48,138 nucleotides of DNA from Nitrospinota bacterium (GCA_026706735.1 JAPOYD010000064.1:1-48138); one strand, 5' to 3'; shown: positions 6,961 to 15,188, numbered from the stretch's first letter. Numbers and translations: made by a program. Notes: a model not told the origin generated them from the sequence alone.

Positions 6961-8595
6961 TCAGATGCCGCGCGGGCGCTCGGCGGGTGCTTTCGCCTTT
7001 CGCCCCTTGCCCCCGGGTTTACGCATGTCCTCGGTGAGCTTGAACTTGTTCACCGCGTTCACGAAGGCCTTCGCACCCGCTTCCACGGTATCGGGGCTCG
7101 TGGCGTGGCCCGCTATCTGCAAGTCGCCGTCGAACTCCACCATCATGTTCACCTCGGCGAGCGCGTCGCGCCCCCGCGTGACGGCGTTCACCGAAAAATC
7201 CGCCAGACGGCATTCGATGCCCACGACACGGCAGATGGCGTTGATGGCCGCGTCCACGGGGCCGTTTCCCTGGCTAACGTCTGAGAACTCCGCCTCGCCC
7301 TGCCTGATCCGCACCGTGGCCGTGGAGGCCGGCTGCGTGCCGGTGGAGGACGTGACCTGGAGGAATTCGAGATTGTAGTAGTTCTCCCCGCCCTCGGCGC
7401 GGTTTTGCTGCAACAGCGCAATCAAGTCCTCGTCATAAACCTCTTTTTTCTTGTCGGCCAAGTCGATGAAGCGCGGGTAGATGGCCGTGATGTCCTCGCG
7501 CGACATCTTGAAGCCGAGTTGCTCGTAGCGCTTCCTGAGGCCCGCGCGCCCTGAGTGCTTGCCGAGCACGAGCGTGTTCGAGGGCCTGCCCACGGATTTT
7601 GGCGTCATGATCTCATAGGTGATGGCCTTCGATATCACCCCGTGCTGGTGGATGCCCGCCTCGTGCGCGAAGGCGTTCTTGCCCACCACCGCCTTGTTGG
7701 GCTGTACGGGCACGCCCGTCATGGAAGTCAGGAGCCTGCTCGTGGGGTAGATCTCGCGCGTCTTGATACCCGATCTGTAGTTGAGCTCATCGCGCCGCGT
7801 GGCGATGGCCATCACGAACTCCTCGAGCGAGGCGTTGCCCGCCCGCTCGCCGATGCCGTTGATGGTGCACTCCACCTGCCGTACGCCGGATTCGACCGCC
7901 ACGATGCTGTTCGCCACCGCGAGGCCCAGGTCGTCGTGGCAGTGCGCGCTGAAGACCACGTCGTCATAACTCGGCACCTTTTCGAAAATGTGCTCCCAGA
8001 AGCGCTTGAACTCGCTGGGGATGATGTAGCCCACCGTGTCGGGGAGGTTGATGGTCGTCGCCCCCTCCTCGATGGCGATCTTGACCGTCTCGGCCAGGAA
8101 ATCCCAGTCCGAGCGCGTCGCGTCCTCAGCGCTCCACTCCACATCCTTGCAGAGTTTTCGCGCATGGCGCACCGAGGCGGCGATCTCCTTCAGGAGTTCC
8201 GCGCGCGTCATCTTGAGCTTGTGCTTGAGGTGAATGTCCGACGTGGCGATGAAGGTGTGGATTCTGGGTTTTTTCGCGTGGCGCACCGCCTCCCAGCAGC
8301 GGTCGATGTCCTCGCGCGCGGAGCGCGAAAGACCGGCGACGCTTGTCTTCGTAATCGCCTTGGCCACGTCTCGCACCGATTCGAACTCATCGTTCGACGC
8401 GATGGGAAAACCGGCTTCGATGATGTCCACGCCCAGTTTCTCGAGCTGAAGTGCCATCTGCACCTTCTGGAAATGATCCATGCTGCAGCCGGGCGACTGC
8501 TCCCCATCCCTGAGCGTGGTGTCGAAAATACGGATTCTGTTCGAGGCTCTGCCCCTGGATGGTTTCTTTGGTGATGCCGTGGCTCCTCTCGCCAT
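6961..8595 (-). CDS. leuA: 2-isopropylmalate synthase
   Basis: It condenses acetyl-CoA with 2-oxoisovalerate in the first committed step of leucine synthesis. The 544-residue protein shows the catalytic signature DTTLRDGEQSPG (25-36), metal ligands Asp25, His218, His220 (HCHDDLG) and Asn254 (GIGERAGNAS), and GKNAFAHEAGIHQHG at 305-319. A C-terminal regulatory domain follows (about 400-515). An N-terminal extension of about 18 residues and a basic tail (GGKGRKAKAPAERPRG) make it slightly longer than usual. ATG start with AAGGAG nine bases upstream. No leuC, leuD or ilv genes adjoin. Citramalate or homocitrate synthase are alternatives, but the overall motif set fits LeuA best. Confidence 0.95.
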   Translation of the reverse strand: MARGATASPKKPSRGRASNRIRIFDTTLRDGEQSPGCSMDHFQKVQMALQLEKLGVDIIEAGFPIASNDEFESVRDVAKAITKTSVAGLSRSAREDIDRCWEAVRHAKKPRIHTFIATSDIHLKHKLKMTRAELLKEIAASVRHARKLCKDVEWSAEDATRSDWDFLAETVKIAIEEGATTINLPDTVGYIIPSEFKRFWEHIFEKVPSYDDVVFSAHCHDDLGLAVANSIVAVESGVRQVECTINGIGERAGNASLEEFVMAIATRRDELNYRSGIKTREIYPTSRLLTSMTGVPVQPNKAVVGKNAFAHEAGIHQHGVISKAITYEIMTPKSVGRPSNTLVLGKHSGRAGLRKRYEQLGFKMSREDITAIYPRFIDLADKKKEVYDEDLIALLQQNRAEGGENYYNLEFLQVTSSTGTQPASTATVRIRQGEAEFSDVSQGNGPVDAAINAICRVVGIECRLADFSVNAVTRGRDALAEVNMMVEFDGDLQIAGHATSPDTVEAGAKAFVNAVNKFKLTEDMRKPGGKGRKAKAPAERPRGI

Positions 8596-8972
8596 GGTTC
8601 AAGGCTCCTTAGGAATTTTCATGTTTTCGTGAATGTGCGCCTTGAGCGGAACGCCAGGTTCTGGTTGGTGGATGGGCGCTTGCGCGCAAGACGGGTGAAC
8701 GCGCTGGTTTCCTAAGAAGCCAGTGGATGGCGGGGCGTCTTGAACACGCCCCAGGACCTCCTGCGATCCTGATGCCTCATCGAATCAATACTCCATATCG
8801 CTCATCAATGGCGAGGCTGCGCGGCTCATTGGGCGAAGATCACGCAATTCCTCGCAAAAGCAACACCGATCTTATGGGTCAAGCGCGCCCCGAGGTCAAG
8901 TCCCTTTTTCCGTTTTTTTCGATTTCCGGGATCATCGCGCTGATACCTACGGCTGAATCACACATGAAACGC
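8596..8972. other. Upstream region of leuA with two hairpins, no gene seen
   Basis: The 377 bases hold a stem-loop at 8703-8722 (ctggtttc/gaagccag, one G-U pair) and one at 8731-8751 (ggggcgt/acgcccc). I looked on the minus strand for a leucine-rich leader peptide or T-box-like sequence and found neither. The hairpins may belong to the leuA leader, but this is not shown. Confidence 0.4.
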
Positions 8973-9272
8973 GGCTGTCGAACAAGTCCGGATTTCTTGG
9001 TTCGGTACATGGACCCGACCGGGAAGGGATGAAACTTTACTCCTCCATAGCAGAGCGCCAACCAACCACTCCCCCCTTGAGGGGGAGTCGAAGAGCTAAG
9101 GGCGAAAGCCCGCAAGCGATTCGGTGGGGGGACATGCTACAAAAAAAGCTCCCCCCACCGGTTCAGCCTTCGCACAATTCGCTCGGCTTCACCGACTCCC
9201 CCTCAAGGGGGGAGTGAACTTCAAAAGCGTGCGCGCAACCAAAATCGCTTCCCGAGGACTTTTTCAAACCCC
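8973..9272. mobile_element. MITE-like element of about 300 bp with nested inverted repeats
   Basis: The ends are imperfect inverted repeats: ggctgtcgaacaagtcc on the left and ggactttttcaaacccc on the right, resembling the gctgttgaaaaagtc ends seen in IS5/IS1182-type transposons. Inside, 9067-9090 and 9193-9216 are perfect 24-base inverted repeats with cactccccccttgaggggg. The stretch between them is also partly self-complementary (both halves reach cggtgggggg). It has no coding capacity. The right end stops four bases before the stop codon of the SDR gene at 9277. Related copies are at 1-45, 4371-4500 and 14899-15188. Confidence 0.75.
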
Positions 9273-9276
9273 GCCC

Positions 9277-10038
9277 CTACTGCGCGTACTGCCCGCCGTC
9301 GATAACCAAAGCTGAACCCGTCATGAAGCTCGAAGCGTCGCTCGCCAGAAAGAGGATCGCGCCCTTGAGTTCCTCGGGCCGGCCGACCCTTCCCATCGGG
9401 ATGTGGGCCTTGATCATCCTCTCGCCGGCTTCTGAGTCGAAGAATTTGCTGTTGATATCGGTCAGGAAATAGCCGGGCGCCAGGGCGTTCACGCGGACGC
9501 CCGTCTTCGCCCATTCGAGGGCAAGCGTCTTGGTGAGCTGGATCAGGCCGCCCTTGCTCGCCGAATAGGCGGAGAGCATCTTCACCCCGATGAAACCCGC
9601 GACGGAAGCCACGTTCACGATCGCCCCGCCGCCGCGCTCGATCATTCCGGGCGCCACGGCCTGGCACATCAGAAACGTGCCCCGCAGGTTCGTCTCCAGC
9701 ACCTGGTTCCATCGCTCAATCGGCAGATCAGTGGCCCAGCCCTCGCCGCTGATTCCGCTATTGTTCACCAGAACGTCAATGGGACCCAGCGAATCTTCGG
9801 CCTCACGGGCCGCCGCACGGATGGAGTCGGGCTCCGTCAGGTCGCAAGAGACGGCGTGGGCCGAGCGGCCCAGAGCGCGAATCTCCTCCGCCGCCTCGTC
9901 GAGTTTGTCCTTTCGCCTCGCCGCCAGGGCGACATCTGCTCCCGCCTCGGCGAGGGCATGGGCCATCGCGCGTCCGAGACCCGTGCCGCCTCCAGTTACC
10001 AACGCCCTCTTTCCGCTTAAATCAAATAGTTGTGCCAA
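9277..10038 (-). CDS. SDR-family oxidoreductase
   Basis: This 253-residue classical SDR is close to FabG/gluconate dehydrogenase-like enzymes. It has the Rossmann motif TGGGTGLGRA, the structural NNSG, catalytic Ser in NVASVAG, YSASK and a C-terminal IDGGQYA strand. The likely start is TTG at 10038, directly after the purine-rich aggggaaaggga; an earlier in-frame TTG at 10083 has no ribosome site. It is a cytoplasmic NAD(P)-dependent dehydrogenase of unknown substrate. A MITE-like element ends four bases past its stop. It shares only the SDR fold with the enzyme at 1489. Confidence 0.9.
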   Translation of the reverse strand: MAQLFDLSGKRALVTGGGTGLGRAMAHALAEAGADVALAARRKDKLDEAAEEIRALGRSAHAVSCDLTEPDSIRAAAREAEDSLGPIDVLVNNSGISGEGWATDLPIERWNQVLETNLRGTFLMCQAVAPGMIERGGGAIVNVASVAGFIGVKMLSAYSASKGGLIQLTKTLALEWAKTGVRVNALAPGYFLTDINSKFFDSEAGERMIKAHIPMGRVGRPEELKGAILFLASDASSFMTGSALVIDGGQYAQ

Positions 10039-10352
10039 TTCCCTTTCCCCTGAATGTAAAGTTTTCGCAATTTTTGCCCACAAAATCCGTGAATAACTTG
10101 TGGATAAGTCTGTTAAGAGTGCCTCTAAACCCCCTATTTTCCGTCACTTATTACATATTGACACTTTTTTGAGCAACCCTTTTAACTCAAGCAATATCAA
10201 TAACATACACTAAATTTTCGCCCCTTGGGGCCTTGTGTTTTCGTTTTAAGCATTGTTTTTGCACAAGTTTTGCCGACGAAATCCCGTTTTCGCCTCCCAT
10301 CGCGCCATTAGAATTTCTATTTTCAATCGCGGGCATCGTCCGATTTCTCCTC
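10039..10352. other. AT-rich intergenic region with DnaA-box-like sites
   Basis: The stretch is much richer in A+T than its surroundings. On the minus strand 10107-10099 reads TTATCCACA, an exact DnaA-box consensus, and 10096-10088 reads TTATTCACG, which differs at two positions. No gene, tRNA or terminator is visible. It could be an upstream promoter region of the SDR gene, a DnaA-binding regulatory site or, less likely, part of an origin. Confidence 0.45.
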
Positions 10353-10910
10353 TCACCCCGCCTCGTAGAAGAGCAGGCATGTATCGCCGTAGCGCCTCTC
10401 GCGCACGAGTTTCGGCTCGCCCGCCTCGCTTTCCCACTGCGCGCCACGGGGCGCCTCCATCACCAACTGCGCGCATATCGGCTCGGGCGTGAAGACGGCT
10501 TGGAGAATCTCCAGACGCAGCGCATCTTCGCGCCAGGGTGGATCGGCGAAGGCGAGATCGAAACCGCGCGAACCTTGCGCCCGGATACGCGCTATCTCGG
10601 CGATCACGCCCGCGCAGCGCACTTCGAAGCCCTCTTGCAGGCTGAGGACCTCGGCATTTCGCCGCATCGCCGCGCAAAGGCGCGGGTTTTTCTCTACCGC
10701 CACGACGCCGGCCGCCCCCCGGCTGAGCGCCTCGAGCGAAATCGCGCCCGAACCCGCGCACAGATCGAGCAAGTGAGCGCCGACGACCGCGTTTCCCCAG
10801 ATGTTGAACAGCGCCTCGCGCACGCGATCACCCGTGGGCCGTACGCCCTGTTCCTCAGGCGAGGGGATCCTCCGGCTCCTTGCCGCGCCGCCGATGATCC
10901 TGAGCGACAC
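10353..10910 (-). CDS. rsmD: 16S rRNA (guanine966-N2)-methyltransferase RsmD
   Basis: It transfers a methyl group from SAM to N2 of G966 in the small subunit rRNA. The 185 residues match the family length. The N-terminus MSLRIIGG...RRIPSPEEQGVRPTGDRVREALF is the RsmD signature region, the SAM-binding motif is DLCAGSGAISLE (49-60), and the catalytic motif is ADPPW (122-126), with Trp where Tyr or Phe is usual. GTG start, nine bases after the stop of the PfkB kinase, so the two probably form an operon. Confidence 0.92.
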   Translation of the reverse strand: MSLRIIGGAARSRRIPSPEEQGVRPTGDRVREALFNIWGNAVVGAHLLDLCAGSGAISLEALSRGAAGVVAVEKNPRLCAAMRRNAEVLSLQEGFEVRCAGVIAEIARIRAQGSRGFDLAFADPPWREDALRLEILQAVFTPEPICAQLVMEAPRGAQWESEAGEPKLVRERRYGDTCLLFYEAG

Positions 10911-10919
10911 TGCCCGGCC

Positions 10920-11828
10920 TCAGAGACGCTCGAAATGGGCCAGTTCGCCGAACGCCCGGTAGCGCGCGTCGATCTCCTCGCTTGAGAGCGCGCGCATGCG
11001 ATCGAAGCTGAACGATTCCACGTTGAACGACGCCATCACGCTGCCGAAAACGACCGCCCGGCGCATTCCCGTCTCGCTCAGGTCGCCCGTGGCGGCGAGA
11101 TGACCCATGAAGCCGCCCGCGAAGCTGTCTCCCGCCCCCGTAGGGTCGCAGACGTCTTCAATCGGAAGCCCGGGGGCGGAGAAAACGCCGTCCTCGCGAA
11201 AGAGCAGCGCGCCGTACTCGCCTTGTTTCACCACCAGGGTCTTTGGGCCTATTTCTCTGATGCGGCGCGCAGCGCGCGCGATGTTCGCCTCGCCGGAGAG
11301 GGCGCGCGCCTCCGCATCGTTTATGACGACCAGATCGACCATCGAAAGCGTCCCCAGCAACTCTTCGCGCTTGCCCTCGATCCAGAAGTTCATGGTGTCG
11401 CACGCCACGAGCCTGGGCGAGTTCGCCTGGCCCAGGACCGCGGCCTGAAGCTCAGGGTCGATGTTCGCCAGAAATACGAACGCGGTGTCTTTGAAATTAT
11501 CCGGCAATTTGGGCGAGAAACTCTCGAAGACGTTCAACTGCGTGTCGAGCGAGTGGGCGGTGTTCAAGTCGAACCCGTATTCCCCCTTCCAGCGGAACGT
11601 CTCCCCATCGCTTCGCTCAATGCCCGATATGTCGATGTTGCGCTCTTCCAAAAACGCGAGCGTATCTTCGGGAAAATCCGACCCCACCACAGCCACGAGC
11701 CGCACGTCCGTGAAATAGCTCGCCGCCACCGAGAAATAGGTAGCAGAACCCCCCACCGCCTCCTCGCGCGCGCCAAAGGGCGTCTTCACCGAATCAATCG
11801 CCATGGAACCGACCACCAGAAGACTCAT
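10920..11828 (-). CDS. PfkB-family sugar or nucleoside kinase
   Basis: This ribokinase-fold kinase has 302 residues. Family marks: an N-terminal VVGSMAID strand, GGSATYFSVAA (26-36) where substrate binds, and the second PfkB signature DPTGAGDSFAGGF (228-240) with catalytic base Asp234 in the anion hole. It should phosphorylate a sugar or nucleoside using ATP; members with GGSATYFS are often annotated as adenosine or ribose-like kinases, but the substrate is not readable. ATG start with a GAGGGAAAG ribosome site. It is upstream of rsmD in a likely two-gene operon. Confidence 0.9.
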   Translation of the reverse strand: MSLLVVGSMAIDSVKTPFGAREEAVGGSATYFSVAASYFTDVRLVAVVGSDFPEDTLAFLEERNIDISGIERSDGETFRWKGEYGFDLNTAHSLDTQLNVFESFSPKLPDNFKDTAFVFLANIDPELQAAVLGQANSPRLVACDTMNFWIEGKREELLGTLSMVDLVVINDAEARALSGEANIARAARRIREIGPKTLVVKQGEYGALLFREDGVFSAPGLPIEDVCDPTGAGDSFAGGFMGHLAATGDLSETGMRRAVVFGSVMASFNVESFSFDRMRALSSEEIDARYRAFGELAHFERL

Positions 11829-11866
11829 CTTTCCCTCACTTCAAAATTTGTGCTGCTCAAGTAATG

Positions 11867-11914
11867 TTGACAAAATCCAAGGAAATACATGTATATGTAG
11901 AAATATATACATGT
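11867..11914 (+). promoter_or_regulatory. Promoter and operator-like repeats of the HigB-like pair
   Basis: A perfect TTGACA (11867-11872) is followed by an AT-rich TATATG/TGTATA stretch around 11890-11897. The sequence atacatgt occurs at 11885-11892 and again at 11907-11914, 22 bases apart, the second copy covering the start codon, and tacat/atgta forms a small inverted repeat at 11886-11899. Repeats over a promoter suit autoregulation, as in toxin-antitoxin operons. Confidence 0.5.
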
Positions 11915-12300
11915 CAAAGCTGCCTACATCACTAGAATTCATACAAGCAAATCAAGCAATGGTGAATGAAGAATTAAATCCTTACGGGGCTTTAGAAGAA
12001 CTCCAGGAAACAAGTGAATTCCAAGAATGGATTGGGGATTTACAAAGAACGGATAGGAACCTCTATCGCAAAATCGAATCGGAAAAATTGAAATTGATGG
12101 TAGGTCTTGGGGATAGAAAATTCGAGAGAGGAGGCGTCTATGCCTATCGATATCATGGACAGCCATCCGCATTTCGATTATATTACGGCATTGTAGATAG
12201 TCGGGCTTGGCTATTGTGGGGCGACACCAAACCTTCACAACGCCAACAATCCAGGGAAATCGACAAAGCCGTTGACCTATTAGAAAGATTAAGGGCATGA
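11911..12300 (+). CDS. HigB/RelE-like toxin candidate
   Basis: The 129-residue AT-rich gene ends in a region (about 80-129) resembling phage Gp49/HigB-like RelE-fold proteins: a strand pair with RLYYGIVDSRAWLLWGDTK, then an SREIDKAVDLLERLR helix, the usual layout of such ribosome-dependent RNase toxins. Residues 1-75 are helical and charged. The start is the ATG next to the operator-like repeats; the frame is open further upstream, but that would include the promoter. It overlaps the next gene by four bases (ATGA). If toxic, it would cleave mRNA at the ribosome; this is inference from weak resemblance and arrangement. The low GC suggests horizontal acquisition. Confidence 0.65.
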   Translation: MSKLPTSLEFIQANQAMVNEELNPYGALEELQETSEFQEWIGDLQRTDRNLYRKIESEKLKLMVGLGDRKFERGGVYAYRYHGQPSAFRLYYGIVDSRAWLLWGDTKPSQRQQSREIDKAVDLLERLRA

Positions 12301-12497
12301 AAATTACAAAATCCTTAAGAGACACTACGATTAAAAGACTTTCAGATGAAGAAGACAGGTTGGCCCTTCTGGAAATGGCCAAAAAAGAGAACAATCCAAA
12401 ACATTACGAAGCCGTCGTAAAAGTAGTGGACGCCGCTCGTAAATATCACAAGCATCAACAACAAAAGAAAATCTATAAACCTACTTCAGCTGCATAA
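12297..12497 (+). CDS. Small partner of the HigB-like gene (possible antitoxin)
   Basis: The 66-residue, lysine-rich, helical protein has no recognised domain. It starts within the stop of the preceding gene (ATGA overlap), so the two are translationally coupled. The order toxin then antitoxin is the one used by higBA-type loci, but no helix-turn-helix can be seen here, so the antitoxin role rests on position and size only. Low GC like its partner. Confidence 0.55.
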   Translation: MKITKSLRDTTIKRLSDEEDRLALLEMAKKENNPKHYEAVVKVVDAARKYHKHQQQKKIYKPTSAA

Positions 12498-12576
12498 ATC
12501 AATCCCGAAACATCGTCTCGTCAACTGTGCTTCATTCGTCTCCAAGAATTTCTTGCCAACAGATGTAGACCACCTC

Positions 12577-12605
12577 TTGAATCAAAAACACCTCCCGCAT
12601 ATAGG
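12577..12605 (+). promoter_or_regulatory. Possible promoter of the 2-oxo acid dehydrogenase operon
   Basis: TTGAAT and TATAGG are separated by 17 bases, each matching the sigma-70 consensus at four positions. It lies about 195 bases upstream of the E1 alpha start, in the 302-base gap after the HigB-like pair. Confidence 0.3.
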
Positions 12606-12733
12606 GAACCCCGGCGATAGGCGCGTCCATTCCCCCCCCTCTCTTCAGGAGGCCAACTCTAACTGCAAAGCGCGCGTGTTTCAAAGGGTATATCCATTCC
12701 GGGGCGAAATATGGTTTAATCGCCTAAAGAACA

Positions 12734-12777
12734 GGAGACGACCCCGAAGACGCATCACGGCGTCTGTCGTTTTCTCC
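12734..12777 (+). promoter_or_regulatory. Stem-loop in the E1 alpha leader
   Basis: An inner hairpin agacgc/gcgtct (12748-12765, loop atcacg) is extended by outer pairs cgac/gtcg and ggaga/tctcc, with a bulge and a T-rich 3' side. It sits 22 bases before the E1 alpha start, just upstream of its AAGGAG. It could attenuate transcription or affect translation. Confidence 0.35.
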
Positions 12778-12799
12778 GGTTACGCGCAAGGAGAGCCGC

Positions 12800-13897
12800 A
12801 TGGACGCGAAACACCCCCTTGCCACGCGCGAAGAGCTGGCGAACCTCGATTTTTATACCGATCTCGCCGATCGCTACCTCGCCGTGGACGGCCTGGAAGC
12901 GCGCTGGGTGAGCTTCACCAGAAAAGAGATTCTCCCCGACCAAGAAACCGCCGGGCGCATGCACTATCTGGTATCTCTCGCCCGCGCGGTCGAGGAGACG
13001 CTCGATTCCGCCTTCCGCGCGGGCCACATCCCCGGCACCGCCTTTTTCGGCAGGGGAAACGAGGGGGCGAGCGTCGCGAGCGCGATGTGTCTCGAAGACC
13101 ACGAATGGCTCGTGCCGATGCACAGAAACTGCGGGGCGCACCTCGCCAAGGGACATCCGCCCAGGAGCATCATGTCGCATTTCTTCGGGCGCGCCGACGG
13201 CCCCTCGGGCGGGCGCGACGGGAATTTTCACATGGGCTACCGCCCCAAGCGCATCACCCAGCTCATCAGCCACATCGGCACCATGGTGCCCATCGCCACG
13301 GGCGTGGCGTGGGCGGCCAAGGCGCGCGGCAAGGGCGAGGCCACCATCAACTACATCGGCGACGGTGGCACGAGCTCGGGCGATTTCCACGAGGCGGTGA
13401 ACTTCGCCGCCGTGCGCAAGCTCCCCCTCGTCATCATCATCGACAACAACCAGTACGCCTACAAGACGCTCCTGAGCGATCAGTACGCATGCGACGCCCT
13501 AGTGCTGAAGGCGCCCGGCTACGGGCTCCCGGGATTCCTCATCGACGGCACGAACGCGCCCCTGGTGCACCACGTATGCAGCCAGGCGCTTGAGCGCGCG
13601 AGGGCGGGCGGCGGCCCCACGCTCATCGAGAGCATCACTCTGCGCGCGGCGGGCCATTCGGTGTACGACAAGTTTGCCGACTACGTGGACATGGAGCATT
13701 TCGAGAAGTGGACCAACGAGCGCGACCCCATCAAACGGCTCGACGAGGCGCTCATCGAGTTCGGCGTCATGACGGCGGAAGAAGTCGCCGCCTCGCACGC
13801 GCGAGCGAGAAAAGACGCGGAAGACGCGAGAGATGAGGCGCTCAAAAGCCCGATGCCCGACCCTGCGTACCTGACCGAGGGAGTCTTTGCCGAATGA
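12800..13897 (+). CDS. 2-oxo acid dehydrogenase E1 component, alpha subunit
   Basis: This is the thiamine-diphosphate-binding alpha subunit of an alpha2beta2 E1 that decarboxylates a 2-oxo acid and passes the acyl group to lipoyl-E2. The 365 residues include the ThDP motif starting GDGGTSSGDFHEAV (187-200) and ending in DNN (215-217), the HRNCGAHLAKG segment and the SxGGRDG loop. ATG start with AAGGAG. It overlaps E1 beta by four bases. Pyruvate, branched-chain 2-oxo acids or acetoin are possible substrates; a neighbouring CitE-like lyase does not decide between them. Confidence 0.93.
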   Translation: MDAKHPLATREELANLDFYTDLADRYLAVDGLEARWVSFTRKEILPDQETAGRMHYLVSLARAVEETLDSAFRAGHIPGTAFFGRGNEGASVASAMCLEDHEWLVPMHRNCGAHLAKGHPPRSIMSHFFGRADGPSGGRDGNFHMGYRPKRITQLISHIGTMVPIATGVAWAAKARGKGEATINYIGDGGTSSGDFHEAVNFAAVRKLPLVIIIDNNQYAYKTLLSDQYACDALVLKAPGYGLPGFLIDGTNAPLVHHVCSQALERARAGGGPTLIESITLRAAGHSVYDKFADYVDMEHFEKWTNERDPIKRLDEALIEFGVMTAEEVAASHARARKDAEDARDEALKSPMPDPAYLTEGVFAE

Positions 13898-14886
13898 TCA
13901 CCTACCGGGAAGCGCTGAGCGAGGCCCTCTGGGAGGAGATGGAGCGGGACGAGGACGTGTTTCTCTTAGGGGAAGACATCGGCCTGGGCGGCGGGGCCTT
14001 CTACATCACGAAAGGGTTCATGGAAAAGTTCGGGCGCGACCGCGTGGTGGACGTCCCCCTGAGCGAGGCGGGCTTCACGGGCGCGGCCATCGGCGCAGCA
14101 CTCTGCGGCATGCGGCCCGTTGTGGAGTTTCAGTTCGCCGATTTCGTCACTGAATCCTACAAGATGATCGTGGATTACGCCGCCGGGAACCACTACCGGC
14201 AGATGGGGCCCGTGCCCATCGTCCTGCGCCTGCCTGCGGCCGCCCTCGTGAGCGCGGGCCCCTTCCACAGCCAGAACCCCGAAATCTGGTTTTTCGGGAC
14301 CCCGGGCCTCAAGATCGTCGCTCCCGCCACCGCTTTTGACGCCAAGGGGATGCTCAAGGGAGCGATAAGAGACCCCAACCCCGTCATCTTCATGGAATAT
14401 AAAAAATTCTATAACTACCCGGTAGACGAGTTGCCCGAGGTCTTGAGGCCCGAAATCCCCGAGGATGATTACACCGTGCCCTTTGGCCAGGCGAGAACCC
14501 TGCGCGAGGGGGATGACATCTCGCTCATCACCTTCGGCACCACGGTGCTGGAAGCCCTGGAGGCGGCGGAAGTGCTCGAAAATGATGGTGTGTCGGTGGA
14601 GGTCATCGATCTCAGAACCCTGGTTCCGCTCGATAAGGCGGCGATCATCGAAAGTGTCAAAAAAACGGGGAAAATCCTCTTCTTGCACGAAGCGAGAAAA
14701 CGAGGCGGCGTGGGCGGCGAGTTGGCCGCCATCGTGGCGGAAGAAGTCTTTGAATATCTCGACGCACCCATCCGCCGTCTCGGGGCGCCGGAGGCCCACG
14801 TGCCGCTCAGCCCCCCGCTCGAGCGCGCCTACCTGCCCAGCACCGAGAAAGTGGTAAGCGAACTTCGCGATCTCGCCGCGTTCTAA
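13894..14886 (+). CDS. 2-oxo acid dehydrogenase E1 component, beta subunit
   Basis: The 330-residue transketolase-like beta subunit starts inside the E1 alpha stop (ATGA). Marks: the N-terminal TYREALSEALWEEMERDEDVF region, LGEDIG, PLSEAGFTGAAIGAALCGMRPVVEFQF around the ThDP site, and the C-terminal transketolase domain with DLRTLVPLD. It completes the heterotetrameric E1. The E2 gene follows only after a 380-base gap filled by a repeat element, so the operon may have been interrupted. Confidence 0.94.
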   Translation: MITYREALSEALWEEMERDEDVFLLGEDIGLGGGAFYITKGFMEKFGRDRVVDVPLSEAGFTGAAIGAALCGMRPVVEFQFADFVTESYKMIVDYAAGNHYRQMGPVPIVLRLPAAALVSAGPFHSQNPEIWFFGTPGLKIVAPATAFDAKGMLKGAIRDPNPVIFMEYKKFYNYPVDELPEVLRPEIPEDDYTVPFGQARTLREGDDISLITFGTTVLEALEAAEVLENDGVSVEVIDLRTLVPLDKAAIIESVKKTGKILFLHEARKRGGVGGELAAIVAEEVFEYLDAPIRRLGAPEAHVPLSPPLERAYLPSTEKVVSELRDLAAF

Positions 14887-14898
14887 CCCCCGCCTCAT

Positions 14899-15188
14899 GG
14901 GGCTGTTGAAAAAGTCCCGATCTCGAAATTCGGCGTATGGTGCCGACCGGGGGGCTGTAGGGACAGGTCGCGACCTCGGACAGGCGCAGGGGCCTGTCCG
15001 CTACGGATTCGATTCAAAACGTGGGAGATGCGTAGGGGCGTCGAACTTCCCTCTTCGGGAAGTTCGACCGTGGCCGCCCGTATCGAATATGTCCATCCCA
15101 GTGGTTGCGCTTCGCATGGACAGGCACAGGGGCCTGTCCCTACAAACCCTCTGCTTGCAGTTGTCCTCTATACGGGTTTTTTCAACAA
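14899..15188. mobile_element. MITE-like element between E1 beta and E2
   Basis: The left end ggggctgttgaaaaagtccc pairs with the right end gggttttttcaacaa. The 9-base sequence ccgcctcat stands directly outside on both sides (14890-14898 and 15189-15197), as a target-site duplication would. Internal structure: 14957-14976 and 14977-15004 carry gtagggacaggtcg- and cggacaggc-type hairpins, 15040-15068 is a perfect 12-base stem (gtcgaacttccc/gggaagttcgac), and 15118-15139 is another cctgtcc hairpin. No gene is present. It fills the gap inside an otherwise tight dehydrogenase operon. Confidence 0.7.

Noticed and set aside
8596-8972. Leucine leader peptide or T-box upstream of leuA
   Set aside because: No Leu-rich short frame and no T-box conserved sequence could be found; only plain hairpins.
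7-9218. Dispersed repeats as a CRISPR array
   Set aside because: Copies are thousands of bases apart, with no regular spacers and no cas genes.
10039-10352. Chromosomal origin
   Set aside because: Only two DnaA-box-like sites and no replication genes nearby; insufficient.
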